A stretch of 64,000 nt of DNA from Patiria miniata. Taxonomy: Eukaryota > Echinodermata > Asteroidea > Valvatida > Asterinidae. The DNA lies in the NCBI RefSeq assembly GCF_015706575.1, contig NW_024037069.1, positions 39,329,315-39,393,314 of the forward strand, read 5' to 3'. The notes under the pieces were generated by a model. That model was given only the letters and a program-made list of their open reading frames with translations, was not told where the DNA came from and searched no databases. Below are positions 55,301-64,000 of the stretch, one piece after another (positions within the stretch are counted from its first letter, which is position 1; the number at the start of each line of letters is the position of its first letter). A program made the translations under genes and the position numbers.

Positions 55301-58300
55301 AGCTCTATACCAGAAACCGGCCTTAGAGGCAAAAGTTCCAGATTTTTAATCAGTCAATATCAAGTCAATCATGGGTTAAGCACTGGTCAATCCGTGGTCA
55401 GTCACAGGTAGATCACAAGGCAAATCACAAGTTATGTCCCAAATGACAACAGAATATTTTCGGTGGTGTTCATTTAACCAGTTGGCGTCGGAGGACGTGA
55501 TAACATGCACTGGCTGGTTTTGTACACAGGCACGGCTGACTGGTTGACTGCCTTGACTCACCTCCGGTTGACGTCTAAACACGCCAATCCCACGTGTCTT
55601 TTGTACACACACTCAAAGTCCATGTAGTCTGTGGAGGCGGACCGTGTGTTGATCTTGAATTGGCCGTTGTGCACGGCCTATCGTTGTACAATTTACGCTC
55701 CAGTGCGCATAGTATTGAAACATGACGCTTCGGCAAGAGATATCGTACAAATACTGTTGAAATCACTCTTGCGAATCAGTATTTGTGGCGTTTGGCTGTA
55801 TATCAGAAGTTGGCCGGGAAATTTGTCCTTTTAAGAAATTTCCAAATTTTCGGCAACAATAAACCTGGCACGAGGTGGTTTACCGATTGACTTGTGATTG
55901 ACCTGTGATGGACTCTGGCAAGTCCAGCTTCACCTGCAGTGCGTTATTGAGGAAAATAAGCTGACATTCATTCGAAGAAGTTGAGATTTCTGTTTGATTT
56001 CAGATGGATTTAATTTGGGCAGTAGAAAAAAAAAATAATTGAGGACCTTTTTGTTTAATAACGAGTCAACAGTTGTCTGTACAGACCTGTCATGCATGTC
56101 GAGATCGTCTAAGATCTTGGACGCTCTCTTAACCGTACACAGTAAAAGTTGTGAAAGCCAAACAAAATTGGAAAATTCTTGTTTTTATTTTCTCTGCAGA
56201 CACAATCTAGCAACCTTGGCTCTGGGGACCGTTCCTACCTCAGTCTTGGTAAGTCTAATCTTTGTTTCACATTTGTTACTCAAAAGAGTTAAACTTGATA
56301 CATACTTGGACTAAGGATTCTTGAAGGGGGTCTTCTAGCATTTTTTCACATATTGCTGAAACCTCGTTGCCTTCCTTCTGTGACAATTTGCTGATGGTCT
56401 GGTTCCTATGTTGTCTGATTATATTCACAGGCAGCCAAGCGAGTCAACAGCTTGACCCTGCAGCCCGGTGTATGGCTAGGCCTACCTGGTGTGACATCAG
56501 TTGTATCCTTGTAACATTTGTTATTTAACGTAGAAGTTCTTTAACCGGTTGAAAATGCAAAATATCGCTGTTTAGTCTAGGATACTACGCTGGCATGCAT
56601 TGCAGTGTTGTAGGACTGGAGTCTGTGTCTGTGATAATATATTCCTTGACTGCTGTTGATGCAGACATTGTACAAGACTGCAGATCCTGCAATGGTGAGT
56701 CAAAACTGAAACTCTCAAAAAGTTGTAATTTTTTTTGGCCAGAGTTTTAAAACAAGAAATGGAATTGGTTTAGAATCTGACTCCCAGAGTGAATTATAAT
56801 ATTCTGAGGACTATAACAGTCCTTCTGTTTTGAGGCGTGCGATCACACCCCCACGCCATCACACGCCTAAATGCTTCCTGAGAAGTGCGAATAATCGCAC
56901 GCCTGAATCCCTCAGTACAGCACACCTCGGCATACATTTACAGCATAATTACACTTCATAATTTGTGAAAAATAAAGTATGTCAGTGAAGAGAAAATGGC
57001 CTAATTGTAAACCAAGATGAATATTATGATATAATATCCAAGCTTGGACCATAGAATCACACGCCTAGAAAAATCACTCGCCTAGAAAAACACACGCCTA
57101 GAAAAATCACACGCCTAAAAAATCCAGGTGTGCCTTTTTCCACACACCTGTGATTTTCAAATCAGAAGGACTGCTATAAGTTAACCTGTTACTCGTACAA
57201 ATTTGTTAAAACTATCATTTTATTGGTTACAGTGTATTGGAAATCAAGGGCAATTTGGGGCAGTTTGGGGACGTTGTGATTGCCCAAATAACCCTTTCCC
57301 TTGTAATTCGTCTTCTCCAGAGTTTAGCGGCAGGTGTAGGCCCCAGCCAGCTCCACGACCGTCTCAGTGCCTTACCCCTCTGGCTCAGCTTACAGAGTCT
57401 GGGCCACAATGGCGTAGTGGCCAAACTCAAGTATGCCGCAGATCTAGTGAGTTCTCTCCATTGATTTCTTTCATAGTAGCGATAAAAAAGATGCATTGTC
57501 CCTTAAACCGGCAATGCTACAGGGTGCAAACGGGGCATTTCCCCCCAATTTTTCTTTTGTCTGCTCAACCCCAAATGTGCCCCCATCAAACAGTTTATAC
57601 AGGAAGATAAATTCTGTATTTTATTTGAAAAGCTTAACCTGATAACCATTGAGAAATTTGAGAGGTTTTGCCATCCGTTTGTTTGGTCTTCAAATACATC
57701 ATCATTTGTGTGGTCTTGTGATGTCGTACGCAACTCGCTATCTGCTATTTGTGTATACAGCATGGAAATAGTAATCATATATGATTTGACTGGAGAAGCA
57801 TGAATTGTGTTTCAAAGTAGAATTAGCCATCAAGTTGCCATTTTGGATTAACTGCCTCGCTTGGTAATGGTTCTGTTTACTAAAGCATATGCATAAACTT
57901 ACACGATGCTGAAAAACGGAATGGTTGTTAACAGTTACGGAAAATGCATGGGAACATGTATCCGTTCAGACATAAAACCTCCCTATTTTTTGTTAATTTG
58001 ATGATGGAATCTTCCTGGAAGAGCATAAAATAAAGCAATCTTAGTGGAGCTCCAAACAAAAGGCTAAGACATCAATAACAAATCTGATAAGTAAATGAAT
58101 ATCCATTCAATTACTTTGTATTTCTAACAGTGTTGTCTTCTCTTTTTTTGTACTAGAGTCAACACATGCAGCAGAGACTCAACTCGTTAGGATCTATCAA
58201 TTTATCAGTAAGTAAATACAGAGAGATTCACAAGATTGCCTTTTTGATATAGTCTATTAAAAAAATCCATTAAGTCAAATTCTGTGTGTAAAAATGGATG

Positions 58301-61300
58301 AATGCCGTTAATTTTTAGGTTCATGTAAGGTTCTTAATTTATGTGTGAACTCAGGAAATTGTTGGACTTACTTGTAGTGATTGCACTAGCTTGCCTCATT
58401 TTTCAATACATTTGCACTTGTGTTTTTGAACACACGTAACTCTTTGTTTCTTTGTACATTTCGTCCAAAAGCCAGGAAAAGGCAGCAGCCAAGGCACAAT
58501 AGAAGGTTCGCTGAAGGAAATATTCACAAAGACGATACAAGTACTGGTGAGTTTAATACAATTTTTTCCCAAAGTTTTTTATTGATTAATTTTTTTTTTG
58601 GCCAAGAACACAGTAATGAACCCTTCCTTTCTGTCAATCAATCAAACAGTGCGCATTGACCAATCAAATCGCATCTTTTTCTCACAACATAAACCAAAAG
58701 TGGGCGGAGCTAATGATCAAATACAGAACAGTCCATTGGTCATATTTATTTTGTAACAAAGTATCTTGCTCGAATCTTTTTTTTGTCTAGGCCCAAGCTG
58801 ACGTAGTCTCCACAGTGGTAGTATTCAAGTACGGGGACCGGAGGGAGGGTCCGGATCCAGACGACGGATCGTACACCGAGGCTGCCGAGGACCGGCCAGT
58901 CAGCAGTCTACCAGCGCCGCTCCTTGATGCATTCAACTCATGGGTACGTTGGGATATTAATCCTTCCTCTACCACACCCTTCAATATCCACTGGAACAAT
59001 GACGCCACCACCAGCACCCCTTCAGCTAATGACCGGCGTTTTGGTAACCTCCTCACACAGTTCAACATGCAACAATTGGTAACCACTGGAACTCACACAT
59101 CTGGTCACACAATAGACTTTGTGATCACGCGACAGTTCGACACCCTCGTACAATCTGTTGACACATCGGACTTTGTGTCTGACCATTGTGCTGTCCATTG
59201 CCGGTTGGACTTGCGTAAACCAAGATATGTGAGGCACAAAATCACGTATCGGAAGATCACTGCGATAGACCCCACTAAATTTAAGGATGACATTGCCACA
59301 TCTCCGCTCATCACATGCCCTGCAGATACGCCAGACACCTTAGTCGACCAGTACAACTCTGTACTCTGTAAACTGCTTGACTCTCACGCTCCCCCCAAAA
59401 CCTGCAAAATTGTAGATAAACCAAAAATTCCTTGGTACAACAATGACATCGCAGAGGCCAAACGCAAGCGTCGTCAACTTGAACGACGCTGGCGAAAATC
59501 CAAGTTACAGATACACCGTGAGATGTTCCAATCGCAGAGAGATCTGGTAAAATCCAAATACAGGTATTACCAGACGAATTACTACTCAGAGAAAATCCAA
59601 GGCTGTGATGGTGACCAACGTGCCCTTTTTCAGGTCATAAACCATCTTCTGCACAAGAAAACAACACCCATACTCCCATCATTTTCTTCACCCTATGAGA
59701 TGGCTACCCATTTTTCTGACTTTTTCGACAGCAAGATCTCCAAGATCAGAAATGACTTAGCAGAAATGGATCCCGGCATTAATCCTGCGCAGGCAGATCT
59801 TGAATTTTGCCAATCTCCCCTCTTATCCTTAGCACCTGCATCAGACACGGAAGTGATGAAGATCGTCAAGAGTGCACCGACGAAGACCTGCCCTCTTGAC
59901 CCAATACCGACATCGTTGGTAAAGGATCACATCAACGTGTTGCTTCACCCTATAACACTGATCATCAACAAGTCACTCGCCACAGGTCACTTCCCGACAT
60001 GCTTCAAGACAGCTCTCATCACACCCGTCATCAAGAAGAAATCACTGGACTCTAATGATCTAAAGAACTATCGTCCAATTTCAAATTTGCCTTTTATGTC
60101 GAAGGTTGTTGAGAGAGTAGTTGCAGCCAGGTTGAATGCACATCTCATTCAACATAACCTGCGGGACAACCTCCAATCAGCGTACACTAAGTTCCATAGT
60201 GTTGAGACAGCACTTGTCAAAGTTCACAACGACATAATGCTCGCTGTTGACAACAAAAGGGTTGTTCTCCTGGTTCTGCTAGATCTCTCAGCAGCCTTCG
60301 ACACCGTTGACCATAAAATCCTGCTACATAGGTTACAGTATCACTTTGGGGTACAGGGATCTGCACTTTCATGGTTCAGATCATACCTCCAAGATCGATC
60401 TCAGGCTGTCAACATATCAGGAGAGTTGTCTGATCGGTCAGTTCTCCGACATGGGGTTCCGCAAGGGTCCGTATTAGGACCTCTGCTGTTCACATTATAC
60501 ATATCTCCTTTAGGGCGCATTGCAAGACGTCATGGCCTACACCCTCATTTTTATGCAGATGACACACAACTCTTTGCCACCTTCTGTCCAAGTTCTCCTG
60601 GTGATGACACTATTACACACCGTATTCTTGAAACATCCCTGAAAGACATCCAACAGTGGATGACAGCCAATCTCCTCAAATTCAACGCAGTTAAAACACA
60701 GTACCTTGTCATATGTTCTCAGCACATCAGACACAAAGTCAACATCTCTGACATACGCATAGGAGATACACATATCGCTCCTTGCTCTGAAGCCCGCAAT
60801 CTTGGTGTCATTTTTGACAAGTCAATGAACCTTGAACGACATGTCTCTTCTATTTGTCAGTCCTCTTACATACATCTACGACGTATAGCAGCAGTAAGAA
60901 ACTCACTTACATTCTCTGCCGCAGAACAACTCATCCATGCCTTCATATCATCCAGATTGGATTTTTGCAATAGCCTACTTGTAGGTCTACCACAACATAC
61001 GATAAAACGTCTCCAACTTGTCCAGAACTCTGCCGCTCGCACACTCACAAGAACGAAATCATCTTCCCACATAACACCCATCTTGCGCAAACTTCATTGG
61101 CTACCAATCCAGTACCGCATCCATTACAAAGTTCTCCTTCTTACTTTTAAAGCTCTTCATGGTTTAGCCCCACTGTATCTGAAGGAAATGGTTCAACATC
61201 GTCAACTGAGACCAGGTCTGAGGTCGTCGTCATCCAATAAACTGTTTGTCCCGAAGACTCGTTTGGCGACCTACGGAGACCGTGCATTTTCCAGCTCTGC

Positions 61301-63642
61301 ACCGCGTCTCTGGAACTCGTTATCAGACGAGTTAAGGGCAATACACCAATTATCTCTCTTCACACGCCAACTAAAGACCCACCTCTTCAATCAGTTTCTT
61401 TCTCACACATGATGACCTCTACCTTCACACACACTGACTTTTCACTGACCGGCGCCTTTGAATGACTATTTTTGTCAGATACTGTGCGCCTTACAAATGC
61501 TTTGTTATTATTATTACACCCCCTGAAGGCCAATTCACACTTCACACAAATGTGAATGCAAAGTGACATTTGACGTCATGAAATGTTCGCTGTGAAATTT
61601 GCCGGACTTGAAGTGTTTTCATCTTTTGCAAATTGAAGCTCGAATATTTGCTACGACGCCACAAATTTCTGTTCGCGTTTGCTTTCAAGCCGAGTATGAA
61701 CTGGCCCTTCGCAGCCTTCACTGGAAGAGACTGGCCTAAGTTCACTGCACACCCCAAGAGTGTTGTGTTGTGGAGTCCATCACAAGTTAAAGAGCAAGTT
61801 CCGGCGAGAACCATTAGTCGACTAGTGGTTGATTTGTGAATTAACTTACGCCTGCGTACTAATAGCATCGGAAAAATGCCTCTTTAAATGATGGTCAAAA
61901 GTCCTGGCTCCCTGTTGTGCTTTATGATGCGCGCAGCTAATGGTAACCAGTGAAGCAACAGTGCCTCAGGCACTGGTTCCATATATTTGGCTAGAGTACT
62001 CCAACCATCCTTCGTTCGAGCAAAGTTAGTTGAACTATGGTTTACTATAGCTCCTGCCAAAAATGCTCCTAAATGCACTACGAGTTAATTTAGGGGTCAT
62101 TTAGTCCCTTGTTATTCAAAGGAACTGTTACAGAGGATTTTCTTTGTTATTGTCAATCCCCCGTTGTCACTAAAAATGTGGATTGGACTTGTGGTTTACT
62201 TAGTACCAGGCTTGTGATGGACTTGTGATGGACTCAAATGCAACACTGCACTCCAGTAAATGTTATGCACTTTGCTGACAGGCCAAAAACTATAGTCAGG
62301 GAGCTAGGCTCAACCCCTTGCTGTTTTACAGGCAATTGACTTTACGAGCAAAATTTGCAAACATTGAAGTGTTTGGAGAGTGTAGACGTCTGTCCTTGCT
62401 TTCACGTGTGGCACCCCGAAAATTAATCCTGGAATTAAATTGTTAATGTTACATTGATACATTAAATAAAAAAACTTGGCTCATGTTTAGCGACAAGTTA
62501 TTTAAGTTTCAAATCTTGATTTTAGTTTTTTCCACTCATTATTCCAGTGAAAGTATGTTTTTTTTGGTGCAATTAAGTAAGTGCTGAATTTTTGTGTTAT
62601 GTGTGCACAGCTTGGTAGCGAGCTAAACAGACAGAATCTTGGCGTACCGGTGGACGTGGTCAATTTGGATAAAGACGGCGTGTGTTTGCGGTTCAGCCCC
62701 CTCCAGTCAGCATCATGTAAGTCACATGTTCGAGTCTAGTCTGGGGTTGCAGTGCGTGAAGGGGGACAACAGTCGATAGACATGTTACTTGTGTAAAACT
62801 AGAGCCTCAAGTGAATCATTCTAACTCTTTTTTAAAGTTTTCAAAGTTTTCAAGTTTTTGACACTGTTTATTGCTTTATCATTGCAGATAGAGGAACAAC
62901 TGCTGACGACATCGACAATTTCATGGAGTCTCTGAAAATTCTCATTGTGAGTTAACCCTAACTCCCTAGCATGATTTACTAGGAACCATACCCATCCTGG
63001 CACATTCCAACACCATATGGGAAACTGCACACACATATTTCTGACTTTGATTCTGGAGGTGTGTCAACCCAATGTAAAAGACTGTCAGTTTAGGGGTACT
63101 GTACCCATCCAGACAGATTCCAACAAAACATGCCGTTGGGGATCAATGGGTTGAGTTCTGTTAGGGTACATGTAAGATACTTGTTGAAGTTAGCAGTTTG
63201 CTACAATGCTGTTTTGGATTCAGGGTACTTTTGAAATGCATTTTGGAAAAAATAAATTTACTGCTCAGCCCATGGGGTAAACGTCTCTAAACCTCCAAAT
63301 CCTCTAAACCTGATAGGGTTCATTTTGTTTAGTATGAGTAACTCTCTTAATGTTTTTAATGTAATTTAACCGCAATTCAGCTTTTGGCTGCCATGGTTAA
63401 ATAAAATGAACCATTTCAAATCAAAAATTTGAAGAATCTAACAATTTGCTGAGAGCTGATTTTTGAAGTTTGAATGTTTGAAGACAAATGAAATCCAACA
63501 AGAAGTTCCCCGTTTCAAATTTCATGCAGGAACACTTGAATTTCACCTGCGAGCATCGACTGGAGTTCCAAGAAGCAGTAGAGTCGAGAGAGAATCTTCT
63601 CTTTGTGGACATGGTCTCCCACGGTGGTCTGGGTGTTATACA
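43229..63642 (+). CDS. PDXDC1: PDXDC1, pyridoxal-dependent decarboxylase domain protein (3' partial)
   Basis: A group-II decarboxylase-fold protein of unsettled activity. Exons: 43229-43240, 45301-45377, 49837-49914, 50713-50865, 51642-51831, 53674-53742, 54743-54906, 56200-56248, 56431-56502, 56665-56694, 57321-57446, 58157-58207, 58472-58546, 58791-58943, 62611-62716, 62888-62946, 63530-63642; all phases agree, about 525 codons. Family segments seen in order: EPSLREM, LRKLTTRVISDTTLWL, ARPGLGQYICTQ, VPCNTVFGSQH, VVANAGT, VWLHVEG, HNLATLALG, VWLGLPGV, DRLSALPLWLSLQ, VCLRFSPL. The C-terminal third lies beyond the window. The usual HK lysine is absent. An alternative first donor at 43358 would add 39 residues. 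One intron holds an L2 LINE. Confidence 0.93.
43587..43631 (+). repeat. Long poly-G tract in PDXDC1 intron 1
   Basis: Runs of about 19, 10 and 12 G separated by single A or CC. G-quadruplex potential is high, about 350 bp after the start codon. Confidence 0.85.
43640..45300. other. PDXDC1 intron 1, unassigned
   Basis: No exon or clear element boundary was recognised apart from a G run near 44037-44047. Confidence 0.45.
45405..45546. repeat. gcttagca foldback repeat in PDXDC1 intron
   Basis: Arms ggcttagcagaatataaaggttaccagcc and agctggttcccagctgtaacctgcttagc, ending gctaagcgacttcatgaaattgg. It lies 28 bp after the exon at 45301-45377. A similar piece is at 47750-47885. Confidence 0.65.
46017..46243. 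mobile_element. MITE with ATATGTGAT ends, copy 1
   Basis: TIR of about 38 bp: atatgtgatacgatcaagctaaatgagtcg at the left and its reverse complement at the right. Copy 2, inverted, is at 49466-49723 in the same PDXDC1 intron. Superfamily unknown. Confidence 0.8.
47350..47525. repeat. Inverted repeat cluster (ggaatggaacatt)
   Basis: Repeated tttcatgaggtg / cacctcatgaaa and cattccac / gtggaatg segments form stacked hairpins. Possibly a foldback MITE; ends not certain. Confidence 0.6.
48696..49220. mobile_element. 525-bp TTAA element with central hairpin, copy 2
   Basis: Same length and tips as 13760-14284 (ttaaagggaatatacaac and gatgtatattccctttaa). The hairpin arm is ccaacgctgatc with loop ggcc. 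Confidence 0.86.
49466..49723. mobile_element. MITE with ATATGTGAT ends, copy 2
   Basis: TIR atatgtgatgcgatcaagct and agcttgatcgcatgacatat; interior runs in the opposite sense to copy 1. About 110 bp upstream of the exon at 49837-49914. Confidence 0.8.
50165..50434. mobile_element. P2-related MITE (CCCTAACCC ends)
   Basis: Starts ttaaccctaaccctgctg, ends actaggggttagggtaa. The interior has several tggattcagcag / tggattgagcag repeats. The right TTAA is mutated. Confidence 0.7.
52261..52487. mobile_element. P2-related MITE
   Basis: Ttaaccctaaccacccccg to aggggttagagttaa, about 227 bp; the interior shares tccaac / gttggatttt with the neighbour at 50165-50434. Confidence 0.72.
52644..53465 (+). 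repeat. Tandem array of about 145 bp in PDXDC1 intron 5
   Basis: After a leader (ccccgcggcgaagccgaagg) and a GGGT/GT microsatellite (52697-52757), about five units follow (gaacttcaaatttggtttgtg ... gtcagcacgataacttgag). One unit is shortened by an internal deletion near 52945. Similar leader sequences recur in many marine invertebrate repeats. Confidence 0.85.
54966..55325. mobile_element. MITE family H1, copy 4 (right end trimmed)
   Basis: TTA-ggcc-A-run-gtctccggtttctgg at the left; the right end is ccagaaaccggcc-TTA, so the gagac-T-run part has been deleted while the terminal GGCC and TTA remain. Confidence 0.83.
55474..55882. mobile_element. MITE family P1, long variant, copy 2
   Basis: Ttaaccagttggcgtcgg to cacgaggtggttta, highly similar to 23481-23904 through the interior. 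The right TTAA is changed to TTTA. Confidence 0.8.
56812..57180. mobile_element. Foldback element with 'cacacgcctaga' repeats
   Basis: Left tip ctataacagtccttctg, right tip cagaaggactgctataa. The interior has at least eight cacgcc(t/a)-type motifs. It is in the PDXDC1 intron between exons 56665-56694 and 57321-57446. Confidence 0.72.
58977..61515 (+). mobile_element. 5'-truncated L2/CR1-type LINE with intact RT frame
   Basis: The frame is open from the upstream exon to TGA at 61410-61412. It holds the end of an APE endonuclease (FNIHW, SDHCAVHC), then a complete reverse transcriptase: YRPISNLPFMSKVVE, LLDLSAAFDTVDH, GVPQGSVLGPLLF and the YADD box (codons at about 60552). The C terminus (RLWNSLSDELR) is typical of the L2/CR1 clade. 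The 3' UTR ends in tacaaatgctttgttattattatta, an ATT simple tail. It has no internal stop, so it inserted recently. Its own start and the EN N terminus are missing, so it cannot move by itself. Confidence 0.9.
61516..62610. other. PDXDC1 intron 14 remainder
   Basis: No exon recognised. A CAAGTC/GACTTGTGATGG repeat piece occurs at about 62150-62250. Confidence 0.45.
62952..63168. mobile_element. MITE family P2, copy 3, at a splice donor
   Basis: Starts ttaaccctaactccctagc and ends gttctgttagggta. The left TTAA begins 6 bases after the end of the exon 62888-62946, so the donor reads ATT-gtgag-ttaa. Confidence 0.85.
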
Positions 63643-64000
63643 GTAAGTCGTCCTTTCTTTCGAACCGTATCGCCCTTGTACTGCAGCAAGTCAGTGTTGA
63701 AATGGCTACGTATGGGCGCTGTTCACGACTATCCTCTTGTGAAAGCAAATTCTAACTCTGAGGCTAGGGTTTTCTTTGCTGTTTCCTTGACAGTGTCATG
63801 AAATTCTTTTGCATTTGGTCCAGAACAGGTCACTATGTCTCATCCATACTTTAGCCTTAGAGTTCTAAAGTTTTCTAGTGTGGTCTGAGCAATTGGGCTT
63901 TTGACAGGAAGGGAAATCTGAGTATTTGCACTAAACACAAAAAGGTTGCTGAAAATTTCAAGGTTTGTGTGTGTGCCAGGATGTGTGTCTGAACGCTACT

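Overview
The window looks like nuclear DNA of an invertebrate deuterostome, most likely an echinoderm and possibly a sea star. All four genes have close vertebrate counterparts with vertebrate-like exon structure and GT-AG introns. The spaces between and within genes are packed with tRNA-derived SINEs, L2/CR1-type LINE pieces and many short inverted-repeat (MITE) families. The organism is an inference from gene content and repeat style, not a match to a known genome.

Layout. (1) About 380-25717, minus strand: a complete FBF1 gene (distal-appendage/transition-fibre protein), rebuilt here as about 31 coding exons whose phases all agree, giving about 1432 codons. (2) 26833-28636: a foldback element whose two arms are inverted arrays of a 16-17 bp repeat and whose interior holds a 5'-truncated LINE. 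(3) 30370-33021, plus strand: MPV17L, four exons, 196 residues. (4) 33022-39681: intergenic and 3' UTR sequence with three MITE types. (5) 39682-41949, minus strand: MFSD6L, an MFS-type transporter with an intronless coding region. (6) 43229 to the window edge, plus strand: PDXDC1, 17 coding exons and about 525 codons, 3' end missing. One intron carries a 5'-truncated but open L2-type LINE in sense orientation that is in frame with the preceding exon.

The four genes share no obvious pathway. FBF1 acts at the ciliary base, MPV17L in the inner mitochondrial membrane or peroxisome, MFSD6L is a polytopic membrane protein, and PDXDC1 is a decarboxylase-fold protein lacking the usual PLP lysine. 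The MPV17L-PDXDC1 linkage matches human 16p13.11 and looks ancient. FBF1/MPV17L and MFSD6L/PDXDC1 are two divergent gene pairs.

The most unusual features are: nine 122-bp tandem copies of the 5' part of an FBF1 coding exon with its splice acceptor; the foldback element; the PDXDC1-LINE open frame; a 525-bp TTAA element whose hairpin shows compensatory substitutions between copies; and several MITE families sitting against splice sites or a stop codon.
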